Positions 8,287-17,285 of a stretch of 64,000 bases of DNA are shown here, in pieces; positions within the stretch are counted from its first letter, which is position 1; each line of letters opens with the position of its first letter. The stretch lies in contig JAJTYM010000001.1 of NCBI GenBank assembly GCA_021463345.1, positions 194,585-258,584 of the forward strand. Direction: 5' to 3'. Source of the DNA: Pseudobdellovibrionaceae bacterium. Its GTDB lineage: Bacteria > Bdellovibrionota > Bdellovibrionia > Bdellovibrionales > JAMPXM01. Below the pieces are notes generated by a model. It made no database searches, had not been told where the DNA came from, and saw nothing but the letters and a program-made list of their open reading frames with translations. Position numbers and translations under genes: made by a program.

Positions 8287-9570
8287 TCATTTTTGCCGGG
8301 CGTCGTCAGTCTCGCGCTCAGCGGTGAACTCGTCGCTGTACCAGTCCGAGTTCTTGCGGGCGACCGAGAAAATCACGACGGATTTGAGCCCTTTGACATC
8401 CTTGATCTCGACGTTCGTCTCAGGACCTGTGATCGGCTGCATGACCTCGGCCGTCTCCGTTTTCTTGCCGCAGATGCCGAGGATGGTCTTGCACGTGCGC
8501 ACGCGGTACTTGAGGACCAGTTGGTCGTTCGTTCCCGGAGCCGGGATGTACCGCGGGTCCACCGCGAGCGTGAAGATCGGCGCATTGCCTCGCAACTGGT
8601 AGCCCGCGCGGACGACGGCCGAAGGCGGCAGGCCGACGCGGATCCGGTCGGCGCCGACGAGCTCCACCCGGGCGACGTCGCCCTGCAGGGACATCTGCTG
8701 GTTGTAACGGGTGTACCCGTCGACCTGGACGCGCACGTTGCCGGGATCCCGGCCGACGGTGACGCGCACCCGGTCCTGCTCGAACGCCTGCAGTTTGGGA
8801 TCGCGAACGATCAACTGCACCATGCGCGGGTGCGTCTCGCGAACCGTGCGGCGGAGCTGCACGTCGGGGCGCATGTAAGGCACCTGGACAAGCTTCTCGA
8901 CGAGGGTCTGGCACGCGTACGAATAGGGCCGGCAGGACGATTGCGTGTAACCGAGGGCCACGAGGTTCGCGTCGGCGTATTTGACCGTCACCTGATAGAC
9001 GATGTCGTCGCCGATGTGGCCGGCGCGCGCGGCCGACTTGATCGCGTTTTTGAACGCTTCCCAGGAGCGGGGCTTGCTATGGAAAACGTTCGCCGCGATG
9101 AGCTTTGCCGCCGTTGGTTCGCCGACGCCTTTGATCGCCTCGGCGAGGGCTTTGGCTTTTTGGTTCCGCGGCGCCGAGTAAAACGCGTCCCAGAGTGGGC
9201 TGCTGCCGCCACCGCCGGTCTGAGAGCAGTCCCAGTCGGAACACATGCCGGCTTCCCAAACGAGCTGGCTCTCCCAACGGGTATCGCGCACCATGACGGT
9301 CTCTTCCCATTCATGGACGTAATTGAGGTTCATCGCCAGCTCGACCTGCTGGCCTTGCGGGCCGACGTTCACGTCGCGATGGTCCTCCGTCCAATAGAGA
9401 CGGGGCTCGCCGGCGGGGACCCGCTCCCCCGGCTGCAGGAGACGTACGTTCGGCTCCGGCTGAACCGGCAGAACCGCGAACTTGGGGTCATAACCGTCAT
9501 GATGCATGGGCGCGCTGGAACAAGCCGCCGAGAGCCAGAAGAGCCCGGACAACACAAGCAGACGCTTCAC
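8287..9570 (-). CDS. Secreted lipoprotein of unknown function
   Basis: A protein of 427 aa. The lipobox is clear (FWLSAAC, Cys about 17). A helix-hairpin-helix-like segment (AEAIKGVGEPTAAKLIAAN) lies at about residues 140-160. The C-terminal half is beta-rich, with one CKTILGICGKK disulphide-type pair. I recognise no named family. The GTG start has an excellent SD (AGGAGG, 5 nt spacing). A promoter about 60-85 bp upstream and a strong terminator downstream show that it is transcribed alone. The HHH-like segment is unexpected in an exported protein and may be fortuitous. Confidence 0.8.
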   Translation of the reverse strand: MKRLLVLSGLFWLSAACSSAPMHHDGYDPKFAVLPVQPEPNVRLLQPGERVPAGEPRLYWTEDHRDVNVGPQGQQVELAMNLNYVHEWEETVMVRDTRWESQLVWEAGMCSDWDCSQTGGGGSSPLWDAFYSAPRNQKAKALAEAIKGVGEPTAAKLIAANVFHSKPRSWEAFKNAIKSAARAGHIGDDIVYQVTVKYADANLVALGYTQSSCRPYSYACQTLVEKLVQVPYMRPDVQLRRTVRETHPRMVQLIVRDPKLQAFEQDRVRVTVGRDPGNVRVQVDGYTRYNQQMSLQGDVARVELVGADRIRVGLPPSAVVRAGYQLRGNAPIFTLAVDPRYIPAPGTNDQLVLKYRVRTCKTILGICGKKTETAEVMQPITGPETNVEIKDVKGLKSVVIFSVARKNSDWYSDEFTAERETDDARQK

Positions 9571-9627
9571 GAAAACCTCCTGTATGGAACGATGCTGAGC
9601 GCGGCTCGATCTTCGAGCGACAGACCC

Positions 9628-9656
9628 AGTTTAGGGAAGCGCCTGAATCGGCACAA
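9628..9656 (-). promoter_or_regulatory. Promoter of the 8.3-9.6 kb lipoprotein gene
   Basis: Minus-strand TTGTGC (9656-9651), a 17-nt spacer and TAAACT (9633-9628). The predicted start near 9621 gives a leader of about 50 nt containing the AGGAGG SD. Confidence 0.55.
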
Positions 9657-9756
9657 TCACGAGCGGGCCACCGCGACCGGCGCCCCCCGAAATCCGGACG
9701 AAAGGCCTGGCGCGCGCCTCTTCGCGGGCGCACGCATCACCAGGGAAAAACGCGCG

Positions 9757-11079
9757 TCACCCTTGTTCCAGCGACCGCCGGGCGAGCCGCTTGCCGAGTT
9801 CGACCCCGGGCTGGTCGAACGCGTCGATGTCCATCGCCTCGCCGATCGCGCCGACCGTGAGCTGCAGGATCATGAACAGGGCGCCGAGAGATTCCTCGTC
9901 GAGCCGCTCCGTCCTCAGGGTCAACGACGGCACGCCCTCCCTCTCGAGGGCCGAGCGCGTGGCCTCGGCCATCGCGCCGAACAAACGCCCCATCCCCTTC
10001 CCGCGCATCAAAGCCTGCCCGTCGAAGAGGTTGCGCTCGAGGGCGGGGCCCGCCCGCTCGCTCCGATCGACGCGGATGAACCACAAAAACTTGTCGCGCG
10101 CGCCTTCCACGACCTGTTGGAGGATCGAATGCTGATCGCTGGAGCCGACCGCCGGGAGCGGCGTGCTCGCGCGCGGCGCGCGGCCTCCTTGCCGGTCCGA
10201 TTTTTTCCCGAGCGACTCGGCCCAGAGTTGTTGGGCCCAAAGACCGAAGTCACGCAGGCCGTCGGCGTAACTCCAGAACAACGTGATCCACTCCTCGCGT
10301 TTGAAGCTCGCGAGCGACTGCGCCGCGAGGCGCTCGACGAGCTCGTCCTGTTCGAGAGCCCAAGCTGCGCCCGAACGCAATCGGGCGGTGTCGAGCCCGT
10401 AGAACGCCGCGGGGAACATCCCCGCCGGGCTCAAGACGGAAAAGCGGCCGCCGACATCCTTCGGGATCTCGAGCTCCGGCACGCCCTCCTTCCGCGCCCA
10501 ACGCGTCAGCGGGTTGTCCTCGGCCTCGGAAATGACGGTCGCGCGCGCCGCGAGCCCTGGGAGGCCGGTCGCGCGGAGGTGTTGATCGATGAACTCGGCC
10601 ATTGTGAGCGTTTCGATCGTGTTGCCGGACTTGCTGACGATCGCCCAGTGGAAATCCCCGAGATTCTCGCGGCTGCCGAGCCAGTTCCAGAAACGTTCGG
10701 CGTCGACGTTGTCCATGAAGACGAGTTCATGGGTGTTGTCGCAACGGCCCAAAGCCTGCAGAAGGGTCCGACCGCCGAGCGAGCTGCCTCCCATCCCGAG
10801 GACCGCGAGGCGCTTCGCGTCCCGGCGCGCGGCGAGCGCGCGCTGTTCAGTCCCGGCCCACAGGTGTTCGCGCCGCGGGAGCTGGAGGAACCCGATGTCC
10901 TGACGGCGTTTCAGCGCGGCCAGGCCCGCGCGCGCGGATCGCAGCGCGGCTTCATCGGCCCGCGCGGTTTCATGCTCCAAGCTCCACATGCGGCCTCCTT
11001 CCCGGTACCCGGCGCTGAAGCCGGCCCAACGCTCCATCGCTCGTTCCGCCGCCCATTTCGCCGAGGCGGACGCCGGCAT
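9757..11079 (-). CDS. pgi: Glucose-6-phosphate isomerase
   Basis: A protein of 440 aa catalysing glucose-6-phosphate/fructose-6-phosphate interconversion in the cytoplasm. Family signatures are present: LGMGGSSLGG, SKSGNTIETLTMAEF (sugar-phosphate-binding SIS-type loop), GGRFSVLSPAG and GSSDQHSILQQVVEGARDK with the catalytic His. The length fits the shorter bacterial PGI type rather than the 550-aa E. coli form. It is the last gene of a minus-strand run that includes the metallophosphoesterase 99 bp upstream. Confidence 0.95.
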   Translation of the reverse strand: MPASASAKWAAERAMERWAGFSAGYREGGRMWSLEHETARADEAALRSARAGLAALKRRQDIGFLQLPRREHLWAGTEQRALAARRDAKRLAVLGMGGSSLGGRTLLQALGRCDNTHELVFMDNVDAERFWNWLGSRENLGDFHWAIVSKSGNTIETLTMAEFIDQHLRATGLPGLAARATVISEAEDNPLTRWARKEGVPELEIPKDVGGRFSVLSPAGMFPAAFYGLDTARLRSGAAWALEQDELVERLAAQSLASFKREEWITLFWSYADGLRDFGLWAQQLWAESLGKKSDRQGGRAPRASTPLPAVGSSDQHSILQQVVEGARDKFLWFIRVDRSERAGPALERNLFDGQALMRGKGMGRLFGAMAEATRSALEREGVPSLTLRTERLDEESLGALFMILQLTVGAIGEAMDIDAFDQPGVELGKRLARRSLEQG

Positions 11080-11178
11080 CGACGGGCACGGGTGAAGTCC
11101 ATTGGTTTAACGGAAGGGCGCGCCAGCGGCAAATGGAAAGCCCGGCGAAACCGGGACGACGCGCCACGAACCCCTCGA

Positions 11179-12261
11179 TCAGCTGACCACGACGTCTTCT
11201 TCGATCCGGTGGTAACCCCGCCATTCCTTCAAACGGCCGCGGGGGCGGGCGCCCTCCTCGAGGTACTCCAGGAGGACGTACGTCATCTTCGTGATCTTCC
11301 CGAGGGACGGGATGTCGAGCGACGTGATGTCGGTCCAAGTGCCCGTATTGAAGTATTCCTTGCCCTTCCCCCACTGCCGGTACTGATAGACGTGGGAGTG
11401 CCCGAAGATCACGGTGTGGACGCGCTCGTCGGCGAGGATCCGCCGCGCGGATTCGCTCAGGTCCGGGAAAATCGCGCTCTCCTTGAGGACCTGCAGGATC
11501 CTTTTGAACGGGAACTGGCGCCGCGGATCCTTCACCAAGATCGATGAGAGGAAATACCTCACCAGGCTCCACATCGACCGGACGGTGAACATCGTCTCGT
11601 TGAACAACGCCCAGCGGATCATGCGCTTGAACGGCCGGACCTTGTCGACGTGCGGGTGTTTGTGTTTGATCTTGAGGACGAAGTCGACGAAGAAGTGCGA
11701 GCCGAACGGCAGGTTCAGGATCGGCTCGGGCAGGTTCTTTTTGAGGAAGAACTTCTTCGGGTCGAGGCGGTTGGCCGCCTCGTGCATGTGCCCATGCTCG
11801 ACGTGCACCCCGTCGAAGAAGTACACGATGTTCTTGTACCTCACCGACGTCCCCACGGTTTCGTTGAAAAGAGCGCGCGTGCCGGGCCAGAGCATGCACT
11901 GGTCGTGGTTCCCAACGACGTACGTCACCGCGTGCCCCTCCATCGCGGCGAATTCGCGGAGCGCGCGGAAAACCTCGGGATGCCCGGCGATCATGTGGCG
12001 CAGTTTCTCCATCGAAACGGTCTCGGTGATCACCGTGAGGTAATGCCCGCGGTAATCGACCTGCAGGAAATTGAGGAAATCCCCGTTGATGACGAGCTCG
12101 ACGTCGGCGTCCCGGAACTCCCCCGACGAGTAATAGTGCAGGAATTCGATGAGCTTCTCGTCGAAGTAGAACTCCTCGAGCGAGTTGGTGCTGCCGTCCT
12201 CGAGGGTCCGGCCCAGCCCAAGGTGCAAATCACTGATGACGAGTTTGATCTTCCGCTTCAT
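11179..12261 (-). CDS. Calcineurin-like metallophosphoesterase
   Basis: A protein of 360 aa with the full metallophosphoesterase motif set in order: SDLHLG (about 9), INGDFLNFL, VVGNHD, HGHMHE and FGHSHVYQ. These bind two metal ions. It is larger than LpxH (about 240 aa), with an insert rich in basic and aromatic residues (KFFLKKNLPEP, KIKHKHPHVDKVR) that might contact membranes; that is speculative. The ATG at 12261 starts directly at the beta-strand KIKLVISDLH. A TAAAAT box lies 11 nt upstream. Substrate unknown. Confidence 0.9.
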   Translation of the reverse strand: MKRKIKLVISDLHLGLGRTLEDGSTNSLEEFYFDEKLIEFLHYYSSGEFRDADVELVINGDFLNFLQVDYRGHYLTVITETVSMEKLRHMIAGHPEVFRALREFAAMEGHAVTYVVGNHDQCMLWPGTRALFNETVGTSVRYKNIVYFFDGVHVEHGHMHEAANRLDPKKFFLKKNLPEPILNLPFGSHFFVDFVLKIKHKHPHVDKVRPFKRMIRWALFNETMFTVRSMWSLVRYFLSSILVKDPRRQFPFKRILQVLKESAIFPDLSESARRILADERVHTVIFGHSHVYQYRQWGKGKEYFNTGTWTDITSLDIPSLGKITKMTYVLLEYLEEGARPRGRLKEWRGYHRIEEDVVVS

Positions 12262-12275
12262 CCCTGTGACCGATT

Positions 12276-12301
12276 TTAACCCAGGCGCGGCGCCCTGGGA
12301 A
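12276..12301. terminator. Inverted repeat between the GGDEF gene and the metallophosphoesterase gene
   Basis: CCCAGG and CCTGGG flank an 8-nt GC loop. On the minus strand it is followed by TTAAAAT, so it could be a weak terminator for the cyclase gene. The same A/T box could serve as the -10 of the downstream gene. Confidence 0.35.
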
Positions 12302-12317
12302 GTTCGCTCGCTCACAA

Positions 12318-13724
12318 TCAGGACGCGACGTAAACGACGTTGCGGCTCTTGTGCTTGCCGTAATACATCGCTTCGTCCGCCATTTGTATGATCTCGTCGG
12401 TCGACCGGGCGTGCTCCGGGTACGTCGCGACCCCGATGCTGACCGTGATCTTCACCTCATTGCCGTTGACGTCGAACGTCGTCGACGCCGCCCTCTGGCG
12501 CAGGCGTTCCGCGACCTGCGCCGCGTTTTTCGAGCTCGTGCCCGAGAGGATGATGACGTACTCGTCGCCCCCGTAGCGAAACGCGAAATCCGTGCTGCGA
12601 ATCGAGGATTTCAGGAGTTTGCTCAGTTCGACGAGGACTTTCGACCCGACCATATGGCCCTTGGTGTCGTTGACGAGCTTGAAGAAGTCGACGTCGCAGA
12701 ACAGCACGGAGAACTCCTTGGCGGTGCGGCTCGCTCGGTTGAGCTCCTGGTCCAGGATCACCGGCAGATACCGTTGGTTGTAGAGGTCCGTCAAATCGTC
12801 CTTGTACGTCATTGCCTGCAAGCGGTGGTAAGCGATGGTTTCCTCGAGCTGCTGCGCCAAGAGATCGAAATAGGAGGCGAGGAGCGCGGAGCCGCGCAGT
12901 TTTTCGTAAGCCCCGGGAGCTTCGAACACGAGGTGCCCGTAGGGACGCCCGATCGACGCCAGGCGCGACGCGCTCGGGCGGATCGGCACGATCAGGTCCT
13001 TGGCGCCCCCTTTGGCCCCGGGCATCGACAGCTCGACCGCGTCCAGACCACCGGTCGCGGCCGTCAGGATGCCCCAACGGTCGAAAACGGCGTCGAGGTC
13101 GTCATGCGTGAGTTCGCGCAGGCTCAGCCAGCTGACGCGCGTCGACTGACGCGGCGGAGCCGTCGGCGAACGACGCTGGAAATAATGGTCGATCTCCCTG
13201 TGAACGGCGTCGTCCGGAAACCAAATCACGTTGGCGGCCCCCAACTCCCCGCCCAGGAGCTCCATCGCCTGACGGACCACGAGCGGCATGTCCAGGCCGC
13301 GGATGGCGCGCGTGAAACGTTCGATGCGAGCGGCCCGGTCCTCGGTCTCGGCTATCCGGACCTGAAGCGAGGCGAAATGGCAGAGGCTCTCCAGGCGGCG
13401 AGCGACGACCTCGGCCGACGTGGCGATGCCGACCCATTCGTGGAGCGGGCTCTTGAGCCAATCGGCGGAGACGAACAAGGCTTCTTCGATGACGTGCAGG
13501 ACCGGGACGTTCGGGAATTCCGCGACGACGCGATGGAAAAAGGACGCGAACCGACGGGGATCCGAAGGCACGTGGAGAATCGCATCGATTCCCTCCGCCA
13601 ATCGCCCGCGCAGCGCCTCTTCGCCGCGAGCGTCGAGACAGGCGCGCCCTTGCGCCGTCAAGGCCCGCTTGAGCCTGCGCGCGGTCACGCTTCCGTCATC
13701 GAGAAATAGGACCTTTTGCGACAT
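12318..13724 (-). CDS. GGDEF diguanylate cyclase with degenerate receiver and GAF-like region
   Basis: A protein of 468 aa. The N-terminal part (about 1-105) has receiver topology (KVLFLDDGS) but shows HVP where the phospho-acceptor Asp should be, so it is probably a pseudo-receiver. A middle sensory region (about 130-300) is GAF-like. The C-terminal GGDEF domain has an intact GGDEY (385-389) and an intact RxxD I-site, RSTD (376-379). It should synthesise c-di-GMP with product feedback. The ATG at 13724 starts directly at the receiver strand; a longer frame would overlap the preceding gene. It lies 59 bp after the coiled-coil gene, probably in the same operon. Confidence 0.92.
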   Translation of the reverse strand: MSQKVLFLDDGSVTARRLKRALTAQGRACLDARGEEALRGRLAEGIDAILHVPSDPRRFASFFHRVVAEFPNVPVLHVIEEALFVSADWLKSPLHEWVGIATSAEVVARRLESLCHFASLQVRIAETEDRAARIERFTRAIRGLDMPLVVRQAMELLGGELGAANVIWFPDDAVHREIDHYFQRRSPTAPPRQSTRVSWLSLRELTHDDLDAVFDRWGILTAATGGLDAVELSMPGAKGGAKDLIVPIRPSASRLASIGRPYGHLVFEAPGAYEKLRGSALLASYFDLLAQQLEETIAYHRLQAMTYKDDLTDLYNQRYLPVILDQELNRASRTAKEFSVLFCDVDFFKLVNDTKGHMVGSKVLVELSKLLKSSIRSTDFAFRYGGDEYVIILSGTSSKNAAQVAERLRQRAASTTFDVNGNEVKITVSIGVATYPEHARSTDEIIQMADEAMYYGKHKSRNVVYVAS

Positions 13725-13783
13725 ACGTACGACACCCTGTTCCTCGCCGCGCGACGGGGGAAACTCCCCTCGCGGCCGGTCTC

Positions 13784-14962
13784 TCACTCATCGTTTCTCT
13801 TCCGGTTTTCCTCGTCTCCCTCGAGGATCGTGAGCGCGATGCGCAGCGCGCGCACGACGCGGCCGATGGTTTCCTGCTTTTCCTTGTACTGGTTGTAAAG
13901 TTCCTGGCTGCGGACTTTCCCGTTCTCGGTCTCGAACTTGAGCTGATCGATCTCGCGCTTGAGGCGCATGATCATCTCGTCCTTCGTCGACACGATCGTC
14001 GCGTTCTCCATCTTGACGATCTCGAGGCGGTGCTCGAGCTCGCGCTCGCGGACCCGGATCCGCTTGAAATTGCCCTCGAGGCGCGTTTCGGTCTCCTCGA
14101 GCTTCGCGCGCAAGTCGACGCCCTCGCGTTCCTTGGACGAGAGCTGGCCGCGCAGGACCTTTTTCTCTTCCTCGTGGATCTTCCGCGATTCGCGCGTTTG
14201 GGCCTCGAGGCTCTCGGCCCGCGCGAGCAATTCGTCCGTGCGGCGACGGAGCGTTTCTCCGGCCGAGGCGAACTTCTCGTTCTCGCGCCGCAAGCGCTCG
14301 ATCTCCTGCTCGAACTCGTGGATGCGCATCTGCGCGATGCGCAGGCTCTCGGACTGTTTGAGCGAGGCCTCGGCGCTGGTGAACACGGCTCCGCTCGGCG
14401 GCGGGTTCTTGGCGGACGGCGCGGCGGCGCTCCCGCCCATCTTGCCGACCCCGAAGCGCACTTCCGTTTCGGTCTTGCGATCGACCGCGGCCGACGGGAG
14501 CGTCGGAACCTTCCCGCTCCGCTCGGGCAACGCGACCGTCTTGTCCCCGTTCGCGCCGGCCGGGGGCTGGATGTCGAAACCCAGCGATTCGTCGGATACG
14601 AGCCCGCCCGACGGCGCGCTGCCGACGAGAGTCGGCGCGTTCCGCAACTCGCTCGGGCTCAGCGCGGACTCGTCGGCAAGCGGGGCGGGCTTGGCGGAAC
14701 GAGCCTGCGCGTGCGTGCGGTCGCCGACGAGCTTCAATGAAAGATCGGCCTTGTTCAGGTCGAGCTCAAAGCGCACGCCGGAGCCGAACGTGCTTTCGGA
14801 AACGTTTTTGACTTTGCGAGGGGATGGGCGGAAGGAAGGCGCGGCGGCGCCGATCCCTCCGGGCAATGGCGGCGGCTTGGCGGCCAGAGAGCGCGCGTCG
14901 CGCGGCTCATCCAGCAGCGAGTCGATCAGGTCCTGGGCTGAGGATTTCTTTTTCTTCGCCAT
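13784..14962 (-). CDS. Large coiled-coil protein of unknown function
   Basis: A protein of 392 aa. The N-terminal 190 residues are Pro/Ala/Ser-rich and probably disordered, with scattered conserved-looking patches (FELDLNKADLSLKL). From about 200 to 385 the protein is one almost continuous charged heptad pattern (HEFEQEIERLRRENEKF ... MRLKREIDQLKFE). No signal peptide or membrane segment is seen. It precedes the GGDEF gene in the same direction. The layout resembles cytoplasmic scaffold proteins of motility or polarity systems, but no family is recognised. Confidence 0.75.
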   Translation of the reverse strand: MAKKKKSSAQDLIDSLLDEPRDARSLAAKPPPLPGGIGAAAPSFRPSPRKVKNVSESTFGSGVRFELDLNKADLSLKLVGDRTHAQARSAKPAPLADESALSPSELRNAPTLVGSAPSGGLVSDESLGFDIQPPAGANGDKTVALPERSGKVPTLPSAAVDRKTETEVRFGVGKMGGSAAAPSAKNPPPSGAVFTSAEASLKQSESLRIAQMRIHEFEQEIERLRRENEKFASAGETLRRRTDELLARAESLEAQTRESRKIHEEEKKVLRGQLSSKEREGVDLRAKLEETETRLEGNFKRIRVRERELEHRLEIVKMENATIVSTKDEMIMRLKREIDQLKFETENGKVRSQELYNQYKEKQETIGRVVRALRIALTILEGDEENRKRNDE

Positions 14963-15165
14963 ACGCCTGGTAAAGTATCGGAAACCCAGGCGGTTTTATT
15001 TATGCTTTATTTGCACAAAACGAGGGAAATTCCATCGGCTGGCGAAAGATTGGGCGATCCCCGCGCGAAAATCGCCGGATAAAGCGACCAATCCTTCGAC
15101 ATATCGGGAGGAAACACCCCACCCCGCCGCCGCTTTCGCGGGTCCGGGATCGGGACGGCGACCGC

Positions 15166-16071
15166 TCAAGGGGTCACGACCGCTCCGTAGATCTCGGCGC
15201 GTTTCTCGACATCGGCCCAGGTCAGGCTCTTCAGCGCCGTGACCCCGAACTCCTCGACGGTGAAACTCGCGAGCAGGCAGCCCTGGATGCAGGCCTGCTT
15301 GAGCGCGCGGAGGTCGTACGCGACGTCGGCCTTGGCGAGCGAACCGAAAAAGGCGCCGGCGAAGGTGTCCCCGGCGCCCGTCGGATCGACGACGTCCGCG
15401 ATCGGGAACGCCGGCAGGACGAAGTAACCTTCGCCCGAATAGAGCACGAAGCCGTACTCGCCGCGCTTGATCACCACCGCCTTCGGGCCCATGGCGAGGA
15501 TCTCCTTGGCCGCCGCGATCGCGTTCGACTTCCCGGAGAGGAGCTTCGACTCCCCTTCGTTGATCAGAAGCACGTCGACTTTCGCGAGCACCTTCTTGAG
15601 CGACGGCAGCTGCGAGTGGATCCAGAAATTCATCGTGTCGGAACCGACGAGGCGCGGGCTTTCGATCTGTTCGAGCACCCGCAACTGCAGGTCCGGGTGG
15701 ATGTTGGCGAGAAAAACGTATTTCGCGCCCTTGTACGAGGGCGGAAGCTCGGGGTTGAAGTGTTCGAACACGTTCAGCTCGGTCGCGAGCGTCACCGCCT
15801 CGTTCATGTCGGCGCCGTATTTCCCGGCCCAGTGGAACGTCTTGCCGGGGCGTTTCTGCAGGCCCGCCACGTCGACCCCGCGCGAAGTCAGCATCCGGAC
15901 GTCGTCGTCGCCGTAGTCCTCGCCGACGACGCCGACCACTTTCGTCGCGGCGTAGAGCGAGCTGGCGAGCGAGAAGTAATTGGCGGACCCGCCCAGCGTG
16001 CGGTCGACTTCGCCCGCGGGCGTGGCGAGGGAGTCGTATGCGAGGCTGCCGACGACCAGGATATCCGACAT
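15166..16071 (-). CDS. PfkB-family carbohydrate kinase
   Basis: A protein of 301 aa. The ribokinase/PfkB fold is shown by the N-terminal LGGSANYFSLASSL substrate loop and the C-terminal DPTGAGDTFAGAFFG motif with the catalytic Asp and anion hole. The length is typical. The phosphorylated substrate (sugar or nucleoside) cannot be told from sequence alone. The ATG at 16071 has GGAG 8 nt upstream. It follows rlmN by 44 bp and is probably co-transcribed with it. Confidence 0.88.
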   Translation of the reverse strand: MSDILVVGSLAYDSLATPAGEVDRTLGGSANYFSLASSLYAATKVVGVVGEDYGDDDVRMLTSRGVDVAGLQKRPGKTFHWAGKYGADMNEAVTLATELNVFEHFNPELPPSYKGAKYVFLANIHPDLQLRVLEQIESPRLVGSDTMNFWIHSQLPSLKKVLAKVDVLLINEGESKLLSGKSNAIAAAKEILAMGPKAVVIKRGEYGFVLYSGEGYFVLPAFPIADVVDPTGAGDTFAGAFFGSLAKADVAYDLRALKQACIQGCLLASFTVEEFGVTALKSLTWADVEKRAEIYGAVVTP

Positions 16072-16115
16072 GGCGACGTCTCCCGACCCGCGAGCGCGGA
16101 TCCGGCTGAAATGTT

Positions 16116-17171
16116 TCAGACGGTCATGCGTTCGGGCCGCCCCTCGTAAACCGAGGTCAGCTGGCCGCAAGCGGCGAAAATGTCCCGTCCCATCGTTTTC
16201 CGTAAGAGAACATGGGCGCCCAGGCGAATCAACTCGTTTTGGAAACGGCGGACCGACTCGTCGCTGGGCCTCTCGAAACCGGAACCCGGGTGCTCGTTGA
16301 ACGGGATGATGTTGATTTTGCACGGAACGCGCCGCACGAGCTTCCACATTTCCCTGGCCTGCTCGACCGAGTCGGTGACCCCCTTGAGGAGCACGTACTC
16401 GAATGTCACGCGGTCGCCCGACTCTTCGGCGTGCGCCGCGCACGCGTCGAGGAGCTCGGCGAGATTCCACTTCTTGTTGATCGGCATCACGAAATCGCGG
16501 ACCTCGTCATTGGGCGCGTTGAGGGAGACGGCGAGGCGCACGCCCGCGTCCGTGATCATGCGCATGAGCGGCACGATCCCGCTCGTGGAGACGGTGATTT
16601 TGCGGCGCGAGAAGTTGATGCCGAAGTCGTTGCAGAGGATGTCGATCGCGCCGAACACGGCCTCCGGGTTATCGAGCGGCTCGCCCATGCCCATGAAGAC
16701 GATGTTCGTGACGCGCAAGCCGTCTTTGGCGAGGCTCTCCTGCGCCTGGACGAACTGACCGACGATCTGCCCGGCGGTCAGGCGTTTTTTGAGCTTCTGC
16801 TTGCCCGTGAAACAGAAGCGGCAAGCCATGTTGCAACCGACTTCCGAGGACACGCACAAGGTCATGCGCTCGTCGTTGGGGATCAACACGCTTTCGACGG
16901 TTTGGCCGTCGCCGACGTCGAAGAGGAGTTTGCGGGTGCCGTCCCCGCTCTTGAGCTCGCTGACCTTGCGGGGCATGTCGAAGCTGAACCTCCGCGGCAG
17001 GTCGGCGCGGAAGGTCTTGGAAAGGTTGGACATCCTCTCGAAGTCCGTGACCTTCTTCTCATAAACCCACTTGTAGAGCTGTTGCGCGCGGAACCTCTCT
17101 TTGCCGTCGGCGGCGAAAAGGGAACCGAGCTGATCTATCGTCAAATCGTAGAAATTGCGGGTTTCGCTCAT
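16116..17171 (-). CDS. rlmN: Dual-specificity 23S rRNA A2503 / tRNA A37 C2-methyltransferase
   Basis: A protein of 351 aa, normal for RlmN. The radical-SAM cluster motif CNMACRFC (Cys 113, 117, 120) binds 4Fe-4S. MGMGEPLDN, ITVSTSGIVP and SLNAPNDEVRD are family hallmarks. A C-terminal Cys in AACGQL corresponds to the methyl-carrying Cys near the C-terminus. It uses SAM twice to methylate C2 of adenine in 23S rRNA and some tRNAs. The ATG at 17171 (MSETRNFYDLT) is chosen over an earlier in-frame start that adds only non-conserved residues. Confidence 0.95.
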   Translation of the reverse strand: MSETRNFYDLTIDQLGSLFAADGKERFRAQQLYKWVYEKKVTDFERMSNLSKTFRADLPRRFSFDMPRKVSELKSGDGTRKLLFDVGDGQTVESVLIPNDERMTLCVSSEVGCNMACRFCFTGKQKLKKRLTAGQIVGQFVQAQESLAKDGLRVTNIVFMGMGEPLDNPEAVFGAIDILCNDFGINFSRRKITVSTSGIVPLMRMITDAGVRLAVSLNAPNDEVRDFVMPINKKWNLAELLDACAAHAEESGDRVTFEYVLLKGVTDSVEQAREMWKLVRRVPCKINIIPFNEHPGSGFERPSDESVRRFQNELIRLGAHVLLRKTMGRDIFAACGQLTSVYEGRPERMTV

Positions 17172-17285
17172 AGAGGCCCGGAGTTGTACCAGAAACCGGC
17201 GGAAACCGCGAGAACGAAGACCTCGGGAAAGGCTCTCCCCTCGGCCCTGTAGGACTTTCACCCGCCCCGCCCGCGGCCCGAACGC

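Noticed and set aside
8293..11547. A plus-strand reading frame of more than 1000 codons across the lipoprotein, pgi and metallophosphoesterase genes
   Set aside because: It is antisense to three well-supported genes, has no domain, and is Arg/Asp/Val-rich in the way expected for the reverse complement of GC-rich codons.
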